Shown piece by piece: positions 1 through 13,480 of a stretch of DNA of 64,000 nt. Under the pieces are notes generated by a model, which was given only the letters and a program-made list of their open reading frames with translations, searched no databases and had not been told where the DNA came from. The DNA lies in NCBI GenBank assembly GCA_021464415.1, contig CM038467.1, forward strand, positions 8,573,411 through 8,637,410. Direction: 5' to 3'. This DNA is from Lonicera japonica (taxonomy: Eukaryota > Streptophyta > Magnoliopsida > Dipsacales > Caprifoliaceae). Position numbers and translations under genes: made by a program. Numbering within the stretch: the stretch's first letter is position 1; every line of letters starts with the position of its first letter.

Positions 1-85
1 CTGGCACATGCGTTGCTCTCAGCCATATATATTTATATTAATGTACAAACAACAGACACCCCACTGCAACTATACTTTGATAAAA

Positions 86-3000
86 CTAATTCTCAAACAT
101 TCCTTCATCAGACATCCTAGAAGATTCAGTCCCATTAACTTGAGGCTGGTCGGATGTTTTCCCTGTAGGGTCACCTAGAAAGCTGTAATCAAAGTCCAAA
201 TCGTCATCATCATCTTCTTCATCACCATTTCGATCTGTGTCAGCATCTTCATCGTAATCCTCATTCACAGCCTCTCCTTTGGCTTCTTTTTCTAACTTCT
301 GTTTGATGAAATCTTCGTAAGACATTTCATACCAAACGGTGCCCTTTCCAACTATCGATTTGTTGTGGGCATCTATCATCCGTTCTTGCTTGCTCAATTC
401 TGAATTCTTTGGTTCCCCCCAGTAGTCATATCGATACAGAGGGTTTGCCGGATCATATTCACCCTTTCTGTATTCGCTGGCTGGAACGTACCTTCCTGGC
501 TCTTCCAACGGGAGACCAAGTGCTTGACGACTGTCAGAGAAAAGTACGCAAACAAAATAATTGAAGGAGTTACTTTGATTAATAAATGAGGGCATATTTG
601 AACGAGGGGTATGTCAAAGAAATACTTGAGCAAGAGGGTAAGGCAAAGGATCTTGTAAACATTATTCAGACATTGCACCTTTTTGTACATAATCATTTGA
701 AATACCCCTTCAGGAGGAGGCAAAGTCTGAGGATTGTGAAACCACAGGATTAACCCTAATCTCAACAATCAATAAACAGGCGGCAAAATCTAAAATGTAC
801 ATAATTACCAAAATGAAATGCTGCTGTTAAACAAATGTATAATCTGCTTTAAGATTTATATACCCTTGCGCGTCTACTCTACGTGTACTATGACAATCAC
901 ACCATCGTGGGAAGCTTTTGCTAATATCTCAAAGATCAATGGAAGAATAAAAAAATTTGATGGAGTTTCCAACTATGTTTTGTCTTTTAATTGAGGTGCC
1001 AAGAAGTAAATAAGAAATACCAGCTTATATCTCTGATAAGAGCCTCCCTTTCCTCAAATGATCGACGCCAATGAATCAAATCATATTCATCCATCTCTTC
1101 ATTTCGTCGCATCTTAGTTACTTTAAATTTCTCGCCTCTTTCTTTAGCTTCCTTTCTTAGTTTATTATGATGCTGTATGGATATAACAAAGCACGATTTA
1201 GCTCCACAAAAAAGTGATTTCTACACTTCTATACAGCAACAATTAAGAATAAAAAACACGTATAACACTCGGTTAATGTATACCACCCAATATTAAACTA
1301 CCAACAAAAGGTCAAACCTGACGCTCCGCAAGTGCAGCTTCCAAGTCAAGTTCTTTCACGCTTATTTTCTGCCAATATGAAGGAGCAGCGACGGTAAATG
1401 GATTAGAAAAACACATCAATGCAATACCTTGAGGAAAAGCACTCACCACAATCATTTTTGGCAGTAATGCTTTCTGATAATAAGCTTTGGTATATTCGAT
1501 ATTGTTTTCTTCATCAAAATTCTCATCATCGCTCAACTCCGACAATTTCTTGTCCTTGTATTTATCAGGATTACTCTCCATATCATCCATAATCATCTGT
1601 TCAGCATTATGCAATTGCCATAACTGCGCAGCGAATATCAAATGCACACATAAATCAATGAAGCTCACAAAAGACTAGTATATTATGAATATATATATAT
1701 CTTACAGTAGCTCATGTCCAACAAGGGCTCGGTGCTTTTAACACCATGAAAATTAAAAGATTGCGTGGTAATATTTATGCTTCTATAGTTTCCACTTGTC
1801 CTACTTCAACTAGTACTTTACGCTCCTAAAAAGTTCACTTTTTGACTATTAAGAGTTGAGACTATTCAAGATCTCTACATCACCCGAAGCCTAATACTAG
1901 CATTTTGCGAAAATGTAATCAGTAATTCCAACCTTTGGGAGGCATGAAAAAGTACCTTATCAACATAAGGATGATTTGATATCAATGGCTCCTCTTCCCA
2001 TTTGATTTCAGGATCTTTCCTAGGAACAGGAGGTCTTCCAGATTCGCGCTACAAAAGGAAGATATATATAAAGCTTCATAGAATAATACAAGACTATTAT
2101 TATGAAACAACGTGCAAAATGTAGCTCCTATTAACAAAAGCACAATACTCACACGCAACTCATCTGGATTGGTATCCTCCTCGCGATGAAATATGGGTGG
2201 GAAGTCGAATCTTTTAAAGCTGCAAGCAGGGAGAGAAATGAAAAAGACAAAGGACTACTGAAAGACAGATACATGCAATGAACCATAAGCTAAGCATCTT
2301 AGGAAGAGAAAATTTACATACATCAGGTGATCTATATTCGGATCAACAAATCGCATCTCTATAGGAAATCGAAATCGGTAAGGATCTCGTTTTGCCTGCA
2401 ACCATAGAAGAAAATTTTCAAACTGAACCACACAATGATTTCAAAAGAAATAGAATGAATGGAAATGCATATAATAGTTCAAAACATAAAATTAAGGATC
2501 AACATCAAGAGGAATTGCTCACCAGAATTTCAACCATGACTTGCATACCAACTTTAATGTGATGGCGAATCCAAAACCAATCATTACGTTTTATAGGGAC
2601 CCACCTGAAATGTGTTCAGAACAGGTACACGGGTCAGCAGGAAATGCTGCATTATGATACAATACAAAACACATATAATCAAATGAAGCCATATTTTTGG
2701 CTAGAAGTGAACAATGTTGAATTAGCTTATCTGGAACAGGTAAATCCACAACCTCCCTGATGATTCTTAAAGCAAGCTTAATGAGGTGAGATTCAAACAA
2801 GAAAACCATTGCAATGCAAAGCTATAGTCACAAGGAACTGAACCTCTTTCAGCTTTGACAACCAAACTTAATATGGTAATCACAACACAAGTGGGAAATG
2901 AAAGGTATAAACCACCGATTGACAAGTTTCAATTGAGTTTGAGCCAAAACAACCGAGTACTAATAGCATTCAAGCGTAAGACTTCTTGAGTCACATGACT

Positions 3001-5064
3001 AGGGTGAAAGGAATAATATAAGACATCAACTTCACAGATCTGCCCCTCAGAAGATTGTGGAATAAAAGAAAAAATTTAAGAAATTCCCCTCAGTTATATT
3101 TAATGAACTTCAGAACTTTTAGTATCAATAAATGGTGAGAGGGGGAAAGTGGCCACCTTGACTAATTTCATCTTACAAGTACTAACTCCAATTGGATCAG
3201 AAAAATAAATGGCTGGGTTTTGCAGAAAATTACCTTACAGCTTTATAATAGGGACACTGGGTTCTCCTTGAAATGAAACAAAGGGGGTCTTTGCCCCTTG
3301 AAGCAGGTATGTCTTCATCATTTATCTTTTCGTTGCGAATTTTTAATGGATGCGTAAGATTCTCATTGGCAATAATTAGACACAAACAAATCAAACCTAG
3401 CATTACATATGTCATACGTTGATATTATTTTCTCAATCAAAATCAATTTCCTTCCAAGGCCATGTCATTTATGTATTTCTAGAATAATACTCTCATCTTA
3501 TCAGGGAAAGGTCAGCATCAGATCCTCCAGATAACTTAGACAACAACAATTATCTAAATTAAAAAAAATTATATAGATCATATGATACAAGAACAATATG
3601 GGAAAACAATAATTACCCATCATGGACACCACCAATATCAACAAATGCTCCTTGATAAAGGTGTACAGTAGTCACTTTACCTACACAGATCTGCAAAAAG
3701 ACATTTCCGGTAAACTTATGCTTCATTGCAGCATAAGTTGAGAAATTTTGGAACGAGTGCAAGAAGATATAATTCCATCCATCAGGTGTGGGTGTGTTAT
3801 AAAATGCTATTTCAACATATATTATCAAAAACAAAATTTAGCAAACAATGTTTGGCCTATTGAACTATGTTAATGATGATTATGCTACAGAAAGTATGCA
3901 ACCACATACACTTCTATGCACTTATGTGTGCAGCAGTGACAGCGAGATGAGGTTTATAAACAAACTTGATATGAATTCTGCATTGAAGAAATTTTAAAAA
4001 AAAATCTTGAAAAAATGAAAAATAAGCGCACAAGTACTTACTTGTCCTGGATAATAAAATGGAAGTTCATACTGCAGAAAAAATGAATATAAACAGTTAG
4101 ACAATTTATCAAAAAATAACCCAAAACGAACTTCAAAAGGTCCAATTCCAAACAAAGAAAAACAAACCCATCTTACCATGCCCTCTCTGTAATCCTTGCC
4201 TCTTTTCCTCCTACCCGGGTAATAATCTTGGTCATACTGTACAAACATGTTTAGTTTAGTTATAAGGATTTCCATAATTAGCAAATTCATTATATCATCA
4301 AATAAAAAGAGTTGATCTATAACATAAACCTTATAAGATTCCTTCTCCAATCTATCTTTATTGGCCTCAATCCATTCCTTGTACTGCTTCAAAAATAACT
4401 TATACCTATCCAAACACAACTTATCCACATCCATACTGGAATCCCTCTCCACATTCTCGTAATCAACCCTAACAGCCATCAATTTATGCGCTTCACGAAT
4501 AAACTCCAGCTCCTTCTTGTCCACCTCCCACCCCCTCGGTGGCCAATCCCTAGGCGGCACGTGGCGTACCACCAAAGGCCCCGCCCACACCGTACTCAAA
4601 GGCTCGGGAATCTCCCCCTTAATCTCAAACTGCTTAGCGTAATACTCGTCCTCGGTCAAACCCATTTCTGCAATTTTCTTTTTTCTGTATTTGGGTGTCA
4701 ACATTTTAAATGCTTCGATTGCTTCAGGAGTTTGAAGGGCTACCTCTTCGCCTTCATTGAGGGATTTTCTTGCGAAATCGGCTTCGGGGGAGAGGATTTC
4801 TTCCCAAGGGGCCCACCCTCGTTCTATCCAGTTCGTTCGGCGAGCTTCTTCCTCGGTTTCCTTCTCTTTGGGGCCGAAGGCTTCGAGGAAGGATTCGTCA
4901 ACAGGGAATTCCTCGGAGGAGAAGGAGTGGAGGGTGAATTTTTTTGAGAGGTTGAGTTTTTTGGGGCAGAAAATAGGAGGGCATTGGTGATTTGGGGGTT
5001 TAGGTTTTAGGGTTTTGGGGGGAAGGATGGGGAAGAAGAAGTGAGGGACTTGGAGGGTTTGCAT
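86..5064 (-). CDS. PTAC10: Plastid transcriptionally active chromosome protein 10 (PAP3), S1-domain protein
   Basis: Eleven coding exons join in frame: 5064-4330, 4236-4177, 4071-4042, 3690-3617, 2604-2523, 2395-2322, 2219-2153, 2048-1956, 1623-1318, 1172-1021, 530-86 (2118 nt, 705 aa). All introns fit GT-AG. The first ~45 residues (MQTLQVPHFF..., rich in P, K and S, few acidic) look like a chloroplast transit peptide. An S1 RNA-binding fold starts near residue 276 (ICVGKVTTVHLYQGAFVDIGG) and runs across exons 4-5. The tail is very acidic (DEEDDDDDLDFDY). The family, a component of the plastid-encoded RNA polymerase complex (PAP3), is about 670 aa in Arabidopsis. Its known role is chloroplast transcription in nucleoids; loss gives albino or pale plants. 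The distinctive stretch DFPPIFHR in exon 7 supports the assignment. Start chosen: first ATG of the transit peptide, just behind a TATA box. Confidence 0.93.
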
Positions 5065-5110
5065 TTGGAAAGTGCCAGCGGATAAGTTGGTTTGAACAGT
5101 TGTTTGAGGT

Positions 5111-5118
5111 TTTTATAC
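5111..5118 (-). promoter_or_regulatory. TATA box of PTAC10
   Basis: On the minus strand GTATAAAA lies 47-54 bp before the PTAC10 ATG, so the 5' UTR would be only about 20 nt. This is a position and consensus match only. Confidence 0.5.
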
Positions 5119-5119
5119 A

Positions 5120-6243
5120 GCGGATAATTGTCTTTTGTTTTGAGAATGTTCATTTACAAATCATCATGAAGTTAGAAGTTACACATGTAATTATTGCGTT
5201 AATTTTGTCAAATTCATTATTTATTTATTCAATTGTCAGATAAAATACAAATCATTAAATCATTATCTTGTAATCATGCAATAAATACGCCCAGTTTCCC
5301 TTAATTAAATGGCCATAATTATTAATTATTATTTTGACAAAAAAAATGATCATAAACGATTTTTTTTTAATATCTACTTCAATATTTCATTTACATATTT
5401 CTTACTCTATATAATAACCATATAATCCAATGTTACGCTCGTGTAAATTTAGTCTTAGTCCTGTTTCTCTCGTGTAAATTTAGTCTAGGTTGTTAGAGAA
5501 TTAATTTTTTTAAGAAGAAGCTTAATTTAATATTACTAAAATATCCATCATTAATTACATATTGTTGTACACAGAAAGTAGTAAAAGGTTACATAATGCA
5601 AGATTTTCAGAATTTGATTATTGAAACCCCACTTTATGAAATCAAATGAAAAAAGCGAATAATTTAATTAAATGTGACTTAATTTGATTACTCAAAAATC
5701 ATTAGTGAATCAAATAAGAAATCTCAAAAACCACATAGGGGAAATTTGTGAAAGTGGTTTTTTATAACGTTAATGGTAAATTCTAGTATCAAGTTATATG
5801 TGTAGCGCATGCCTTAAACTTTAGTGTGGTTGTAGTGTCCTACGTTGCAGTTACCTACTTTACCGCACCTCCTAAGGTGTAGGACTATTGTAACAGTTGA
5901 TTGTTCTCTTCAGCAATATGCAAACTTTATCGCATGTCTATTTATCATTCCTCTTTAAAAACGTCTCTAGAACTAACTGGTTTGATTAGCCGACAATTTT
6001 TACTATCTAAATGCGGACTTTTCTTTTGTAGATGAACGGTTCATTGTAAATAGACCAGTTCATTTTAGAAAATATCTTCGTACAATTTTTTTTTCTTCTT
6101 TTGTATAATATTATATACGCGTACTTATTAACAAGGGCATCGTTGTTGCAGATAATATGAAAACTACCCAACTGGGGAGGATTGCTCCAATAATTACTAC
6201 GACATTAAGAACTTTTGACTACATCCCTTGTGAAGTTGTAGTA
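5120..6243. other. Intergenic, AT-rich, no gene seen
   Basis: No coding stretch, tandem repeat or clear transposon end recognised. The segment separates PTAC10 from the gypsy element. Part of it near 5800-5900 is less AT-rich and could be old repeat sequence, but nothing could be assigned. Confidence 0.5.
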
Positions 6244-7880
6244 TGTTATGAATTTAAGGGTATAGTAGTAATTGGCCATCGAAGAAACCAATCGGAAGAA
6301 TGATGCTGCTTTACAAGAGTTGGGGGCTCAAGTGAAATAACAAAGTGAACTGCTAGAGCAACACTTAGATCATAACAAAGATTTCGGAGGCTCAAATGGA
6401 GGCCAGAATGGAGAGCATGCTTCAAATGATCAATAAGAAGTTTAATACAGCACAGAGCAAGACGAACCAAGGAGAAACAAGCAATACAGTAGATCTGATT
6501 GTAGAAGAACCACAGGAGGCCCTGGTACCAGCCGAGAAAACTTGGAATCATGATTCGAGAGGGAACCGGTATGTCAAATCTGCTAAAGTTTATTTTCCTT
6601 ATTTTGATGGAAGTAATCCAATGGCATGGATAATGAAGTGTAAGTAATACTTCAATATATATCATATGGATGATTATGGAAAGTTGGTTATGACATCTAT
6701 GCATATGTAAGGGAAGGCTGATATATGGTATCAGGATATGATTGAAGGGAATACTCATATGACCTGGGAAATGTTTGTGAGAGAAATCAACACCTGATTT
6801 CTAGAAATGGGACATGATAGTGTCGTAGGAGAATTCAATAAGCTCCATCAGGAAGGAACAATTTTAGAGTACCAAGAGCAATTTGAGGAATTAAAAGCCC
6901 TCATGGCAGCCAAACATAGAAGCTTAGATGAAGAGTATTACATCCACAGTTTTACCAGTGGACTAAAGGAAGAAATTAAGGCAGTAGTGCAAATGTTGCT
7001 TCCTACCACTCTTAATCAAGCTTTTCACATAGCCAAAATGCAAGAGGCAACCATGGATCCACGAGCAAAAAAGACCAAGAACACCATCAAACCAGCCACT
7101 AGCATCTCTATCTCATACAGTTCCAAGTTTACCCCCTCGATTCCCAAAAATACTGCCTTAAACTAAACTCGTTCCATTCCCAAACCCGCCAACCAGCTTT
7201 TGAACCCCACCTCAAAAACCAACACCACAACCATTTCACCCATATTAAAAAACTTACTTATGCTGAAATGAGGGCTCGAAGAGAAAAAGGGCTTTGCTAT
7301 AATTGCGATGAACAGTTTAAGCCTGGTCACAAGTGTAAGACCCAACAATTGTTTATGTTATTGTGTAATGACACGGAATGGGAGGACATTGATTTAGAAA
7401 TCGAAGAACTTTATGAAGAGGGAGCAGAAGAGGTGGGTATATTAGTTCATGCGTTAACTGGAGATGTGGGGCATGATACTATTCGAATTGAAGGCAGAAT
7501 CAAGAAATGTCCCATCACCATTTTAATTGATAGTGGCAGCACTCACAGTTTTATAGACCCCACTGCCATTAAGAAAGGATGATGCACTGTGGAACCTACT
7601 GGACAATTTGTAGTAACAGTACCATATGGCAACAAAATGGTATGTGATTCCAAGTGTTCAAAATTAAAGTGGCATATAAAAGGCAATGATTTCGAAGCAG
7701 AAGTGAGGGTATTGAAATTGGGATGTTGTGACATGGTGTTAGGCATTGATTGGTTGAGGTTGTACAATCCCATTTTATTTGATTTCAAAACTCTAAAGTT
7801 GTCATTTAAAAAAAATAGGAAGAAAGTAACATTAAAAGGACTAGAGGGTAGTGCAACCCTTAAATCTATGTCAGGCAATA

Positions 7881-8456
7881 TGTCACAGGGTGCCTTCCAA
7901 CAGCCTTCCAACAGCACTCGTGACCGACACCGACTACACTTCATCAGCACCGTGCATGCGCCCGAGCGCAGCACGGCCCAACAGGCAATCCAGCGTCATC
8001 TAGTTTTATTATTGTGTTTAGGTTTCTCATATGTAAATATTGTTTCCATGTAATTAGATTTAGGAATTTCCTTTGTAGTTGTATTGCATTTCCTTTGTAA
8101 AAGTTTTCTTGTAACTTGTAAGACCCAACGTGCACTGTTACAACTTTGGTATTTTCATTAAGTGGTTATATGTGGGGATAAGACTATCTGCCTCACACCC
8201 GAGTTGCCTACCAGTGCACGTTGTTTAGCACTTTGTTTTCAAGCTCTTACTTTCTTTCGCATTGTAATAGCTTTCCATGTAATCTCATTTCTTGCAACGA
8301 AGTAATCTCAATTTGTGCTCACGCTCTCTTTAAAATTACTGTTATTGTATGTTGTTCGTTGATTGTAAATAAAATTCGATCACACTCGACCGGGCTATCG
8401 GTTAGCACGGTCGCTCACGCGGCCTCCTTTGTGCCATCAAAGGACGCCCCGTGACA
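7881..8456. mobile_element. Solo LTR inserted in the gypsy protease-RT linker
   Basis: The segment begins TGTCACAGGG and ends CCCCGTGACA, a TG...CA pair with matching inverted ends. It is flanked by CAATA (7876-7880) and CAATG (8457-8461), a 5-bp target duplication with one change. Removing it restores the gypsy reading frame across ...SMSGN and ALKK.... It is 576 bp with no internal coding region, so a solo LTR left by recombination is the simplest reading. An AATAAA at about 8369 suggests plus orientation. Reading frames that run through it are fortuitous. Confidence 0.8.
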
Positions 8457-8763
8457 CAATGCCCTGAAGAAGCTGATCAAGAAAGGGACCAGTGGTTTAT
8501 GCAGGCAGTTCTTTGCTCTTATAGCTATACAACAAATGACGGCTAGTGATAATACAGTGGCTGAGCTAGTGGAGGAGTTTCGGGACATTTTTGTAGAACC
8601 TAAAGGCTTACCCCCACCTAGATCATTTGACCACTACATTCTCTTGAAGTCTAACACAGAACCTACTAATCAAAGGCCATACAGATACCCATATGTCTAG
8701 AAAATAGTGATTGAGCAGTTAATTCAGGAAATGCTAAATAGTGGCATCATCCAACCTAGCCAT

Positions 8764-9949
8764 TAGGGGTGGATTTGGTACAATACCGTACCATACCGAG
8801 CATACCAAAAATTTGGTACGCCAAAATTCATTACCATTATAATACCAAAACTTTGGTATACCAAAATTCGGTATACCGAAATATCGGTATGGTAAGGTAC
8901 ATTACCAAAAAAATCAATCCTAAAAATAAAAAAAACACAATAGCAATTTTTTGGGCAAATATTCAAATACACATTAACAATAGCAGCCAAAAACAAAATA
9001 AAAAGCTGCTTGGTAAACCTCATTAAAAGATAAGAATTCATGGCTTAGTCCTCTAGCCAAAAAAGATATTGTATTGAAGAAGATAACTTATATTAAAGGC
9101 ATACGATTTATAAAATCAATCCACCCTTTCTAATATATTTTCAGGTTAAGCTTTTTCTTAGAAAAAGAAACATTCAGCTCCTCTTTTTATTAACTAAAGC
9201 GATATGAAATCAACTCTCCATAGTCCATAGCGTAGCTTGCCATCACCTAATTCAACGACACAAGAACACATACGTTACTACAACTATTAAATGAGATTTT
9301 AGAACCTACTGGAATTTGTATGATTTTTTTGTAACAAGATATTACATGACAGTACTTTAGATGTAACTTACATAATCTCTCTGAAGGAAAGTTAATTAAT
9401 TATGAATTCTAATATATCTAATCGTCAAGAATAAAATTTATACACATTGTGAAATAGAATGCTCGATTATATTTAAAAAATGAATAAAAATTTGAATATG
9501 AGACTATACAAATAGAAAAGTGATATCAATATACTTATGTTGAAAATTGTCTTTTTGAGAAATTGTGAAACTTATAAACTGATGGATATAGAAACCAACA
9601 AGGTAATTAATCTGTGAGCTGTGGGGGTATTGGACTATTCATCTATAATTTAATTAATCTGTGGGCTGTATGGGTGTTGGAATATTGAACTATTGGTAAT
9701 TAATTTGGTAATTTATTAGTATTTGGTATAATTGGCACAATTGTTACGGTATACCGTGGTAATACCAAAATTTTGGTACGGTACGTTATACCATTAGTAA
9801 TGAGTTTGAGTACCGGTGCCGTACTAAATAAATTCGGTATGGTACAATACCGATTGATATGTTACCATTACCAAATTTTGGTATATTTTGGTAATGGTTC
9901 GGTTTGGTACGGATTAGTACGGTATTATTGGTATATTTTTCTACCCCTA
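8764..9949. mobile_element. hAT-type non-autonomous DNA transposon, 1186 bp
   Basis: Terminal inverted repeats TAGGGGTGGA / TCTACCCCTA. The target duplication is 8 bp, CTAGCCAT (8756-8763) and CTAGCCAC (9950-9957), one mismatch; 8 bp is the hAT length. Excision restores the gypsy sequence CTAGCCACAG between pol segments. Both subterminal regions (8775-8910 and 9735-9935) are packed with GGTA/TACC words such as GGTATACC and GGTACGGTA in both orientations, as expected for hAT transposase-binding regions. No transposase ORF is present. Confidence 0.85.
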
Positions 9950-12570
9950 CTAGCCACAGTCCTTTTGCTTCCCCGGTTATACTCGTTAAGAAGAAAGATG
10001 GGTCTTGGAGGTTTTGTGTAGACTATTGAAAATTAAAAGATTGCACTGTTAAAGACAGGTACCCAATTCCTATGATAGAGGAGTTGTTAGATGAATTACA
10101 AGGGGCCATTGTGTTCTTAAAAATTGATTTGAGAGCAGGTTATCACCAAGTGAGGGTCAACCTTTTAGATATGTTCAAAACTGCCTTTCAAACCCATGTT
10201 GGACATTTTGAATTCAAAGTTATGCCCTTTGGGCTGACCAATGCACCTGCCACATTTCAATCTCTTATGAATGAAGTCTTTAAGCCATATTTAAGGAAAT
10301 TTGTGTTAGTTTGTTTTGATGATATCCTTGTATATAGTGCCAACATAAAACAACACTTGCAACATTTGAGATAGACCTTCCTTATTTTGAGGAAACAACA
10401 ACTTTATCCCAAGAAGTCTAAATGTGCTTTCGCTCAGAATCAAGTAGAGTATCTGGGACACGTCATAGATGGTAATGGAGTAGTAACAGACTCTCATAAA
10501 GTGGATAGCATGGTGAATTGGCCTAAACTAACCAATATCAAGAGTCTCAGAGAGTTTAACAAGGTATTACAGGGGATTTGTCCAAAATTATGGGTTAATA
10601 GCCAAACCCCTCACTGATCTCTTGAAAAATGGGAACTTCAAATGGAATCAAGAAGCATAACATGCCCTTGAACAACTGAAGAAGGCCATGTCCACCACAC
10701 CAGTCCTTTGCCTACCTGATTTTTCCAAACCGTTTGTGATTGAAACAGATGCAAGTAACACAGGTGTTGAAGCAGTACTTATGCAATAAGGTAGACCCTT
10801 ATCTTATTTTAGTAAAGCGTTGGGCTCAAAAAGCATGGACCTTTCCACATACGAGAAGGAACTGTTGGCCATAGTGCTGGCAATTCAAAAATGGAAATAC
10901 TACTTGGTGGGTAATCATTTTGTAATCCACATTGACCAGAGAAATATTAAATACTTCATGGATCAACGGATGTCCACCATGCTTCAACATAAGTGGGCTA
11001 TTAAACTATTGGGCTATAACTATGAAATTAAGTACAAAAAAGGAGCATAAAATAGGGCAGCAGATGCCCTATCTCGATTACATGGGGAATGAGGTCAATT
11101 ACAAGTTATTGCAATGGTGAAACCGCAATGGATGGAGGAGGTCCTACTTAGTTATGAATATGACAATCATCTGGTAGCTATCATTACATCCTTAGTGATT
11201 AAACCATATAACCAACCTCAATGGATGCTTGCTGATGGAATTCTAAGGTATAAAGGACGAGTTTGTATTGGTGCAACTGGACCACTATGGGCTAATATAT
11301 TAGCAGCTTTTCATTCTTCATCAGAAGGTGGACTCCGGTATTCTCAGCACCTATCAAAGAGCTAAACCATAGTTATATTGGCAAAGAATGAAAAATGATA
11401 TCAAAGAATTAATCACCACTTATGATGTGTGCCAACGAAATAAGGGAGAGCATACCCACCCAGCTGGACTACTGCAGCCACTGCCCATACCAGATCAAGC
11501 TTGGAAGCATATTACCATGGATTTTATTGAGGGACTTCCTAAATCGGAAGGTAGGGAGGTTATCCTAGTAGTGGTGGACAGACTCACTAAGTATAGTCAT
11601 TTTGTGGGGCTCTCTCATCCATTTACAGCTTCTACAGTTGTTAGTGGATACTGTGTACAAGCTTCATGGCCTACCAGAAACCATCATCACATATAGGGAT
11701 TCCATTTTCCTTAGCTATATTTGGCAGGAGCTATTCAGGTTACTTGGCACCAAGCTCAACATGAGCATGGCTTATCATTCGCAAACAGACGGACAGGCAG
11801 AACGAGTTAATGCATGCCTTGAAATTTATCTTCGGTGTATGGTGGGACACAAGCCAAAACTTGGCATAATTGGCTCTCTCTCTAGCTGAATATTGGTTGA
11901 ATCCTCATTACTATTCTCAGTTGCAAATAACTCCCTTTTAGGCCTTGTATGGTTATATACCCACCTTTCAAGGGTGCTATATCATTTCCCCCACACCAGT
12001 CGCTGCTGTTGATGATTATATGCAACAGAGAATGATTGTTTACCAGCTGGTTAAAGAATCCCTAAAAGCAGCTTAGGCGCGAATGAAGGCCTATGCAGAT
12101 AAAGGCAGAACAGAAAGGTCATTCGAAGTAGAAGACTTGGTATATATGAGATTACAGTCTTACCGGTAATCTTTGGTGGTGATCAGGAGGAATTTGAAGT
12201 TAACTGCCAAGTTTTATGGACCATATCAAGTCATTGCAAAGGTGGGAGCAGTGGCCTATAAACTTCAGTTACCTCTACTTCCAAGATACACCCTGTTTTT
12301 CATGTATCCCAGTTGAAAAAGAAATTCGGGCATAAACATGTTGCCACTCATTAACTTCCCCACACTGATTCTGAAGGGAAGGTATTGGTGGCTCCCGTCG
12401 CGATTTTAGACCGAAAGTTTGTCAAAAGAAATAACAGTCCAGTGGTTCAAGTGTTAATTCAATGGTCCCACGCTGATCTAGAAGATGCTACTTGGGAAGA
12501 CCCTACTTTTATCCGGTCTCAGTTCCCTCAATTTGATCGTTGAGGACAAAGATGTTGATGGGGGAAGTAT

Positions 12571-12788
12571 TGTTATGAATTTAAGGGTATGGTAGTAAAT
12601 TGGCCAGCTTAGTGAGATGATGTCGTCAGAAGAGGATATGCAATTCTTTTTCTTTTATTGTATGTTTTTTTCTTTTATTCTTTTATTTTCCTTTTATTAC
12701 AGTTGGAGCATGTGAGCAGGTGAGGTTGTTAGGAGCATGTGGAGTAAGAGGGGAAAGAGCGTGAGGGAAATATTATTGTCTCGTCCTA
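12571..12788 (+). repeat. Start of gypsy 3' LTR
   Basis: Begins TGTTATGAATTTAAGG directly after the purine tract and matches the 5' stub at 6244-6279. The Helitron splits it after 12788. Joining 12788 to 13997 would give TATATAG, which may be the LTR TATA box; that is inference. The LTR outer end is not identified. Confidence 0.75.
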
Positions 12789-13480
12789 TCTAATAGTATA
12801 ATAATATTACGGAGGAAGTCTTCCGTAATAAGTTTTCTCTCTCCTATTTAATTTCTATTTAATTATAGTGTCCTTTCCTACTTTTCAATAATTCACTTAT
12901 TCCTTAATAATACTAATTCACTTCTTTTGTAATAATTATATATTATCTTCTCTTTTATTAATTGCTATTATAATTGCCATAATAATAACACATTTAATAC
13001 CAATACACTCTCTCTTATTAATTGCTATAATAGTTTTCATAATAATAATAATTATTATTATTGTTATAACAATAATAATAATTATTATTGTTATAATTAT
13101 TATTGTTATAACAATAACAATAATTGTTATAATTATTATTGTTATAACAATAACAATAATAACAATAATAATTATTATTATTGTTATAACAATAATAATT
13201 ATTATTATTATCATAGTAAAATCTAATAGTATAATAGTATTACGGAGGAAGTCCTCCGTAATAAATTTTCTCTCTCTTATTTAATTTCTATTTAATTATA
13301 GTGTCCTTTCCTGCTTTTCAATAATTCACTTCTTCCTTAATAATACTAATCCACTTCTTTTGTAATAATTACATATTATCTTCTCTCTTATTAATTACTA
13401 TTATAATTGCCATAATAATAACACATTTAATACCAATACACTCTCTCTTATTAATTGCTATAATAATTTTCATAATAATC
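12789..13480 (+). repeat. Direct duplication of the Helitron 5' region
   Basis: About 255 bp starting at 12789 (TCTAATAGTATAATAATATT) recur at about 13225 (TCTAATAGTATAATAGTATT) with about 95 % identity by eye. Both copies are preceded by A and contain the same foldback GGAGGAAGTC(T/C)TCC. Each is followed by a TTATTATTGTTATAACAATAATAA type low-complexity palindromic block (13040-13215 and 13490-13555). Confidence 0.85.

Larger units (their letters stand above)
6290..12543 (+). pseudogene. Gypsy gag-pol polyprotein remnant
   Basis: Recognisable parts: gag about 6390-7150 (EYQEQFEELKALM); CCHC zinc knuckle CYNCDEQFKPGHKC at 7295-7336; protease ILIDSGSTHSFID near 7520-7558; second protease motif LGIDWLRLYNP near 7740; reverse transcriptase from about 9958, interrupted before, with the palm motif CFDDILVYS near 10312; RNase H with ETDASNTG near 10743; integrase with MDFIEGLP near 11518 and YHSQTDGQAERVN near 11773; chromodomain-like end with DATWEDPTF near 12490. 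Stops and frameshifts are scattered throughout, for example TGA at the arginine codon of FCVDYR and TAG near 10372, so it makes no functional protein. Confidence 0.9.
6244..12788 (+). mobile_element. Decayed chromovirus-type Ty3/gypsy retrotransposon
   Basis: The 5' LTR is reduced to about 36 bp (6244-6279). That stub is nearly identical to the start of the 3' LTR at 12571 (TGTTATGAATTTAAGGGTAT in both), and gag follows it at once, so most of the 5' LTR and the primer-binding site are deleted. The internal order is gag, zinc knuckle, protease, reverse transcriptase, RNase H, integrase, chromodomain, which is the Ty3/gypsy order. A purine-rich tract (GGGGGAAG) precedes the 3' LTR at 12571. The body is interrupted by a solo LTR (7881-8456) and a hAT-type element (8764-9949), and the 3' LTR by a Helitron (12789-13996). 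The outer end of the 3' LTR beyond 13997 was not located. Confidence 0.9.

Noticed and set aside
4486..4990. Two plus-strand ORFs (153 and 77 aa)
   Set aside because: They are antisense shadows of PTAC10 exon 1, which has a strong family match.
7589..8053. 154-aa plus-strand ORF
   Set aside because: Its first half is gypsy protease; the rest runs by chance into the solo LTR.
12936..13214. 92-aa ORF almost wholly Ile
   Set aside because: A translation of ATT/ATA low-complexity DNA inside the Helitron.
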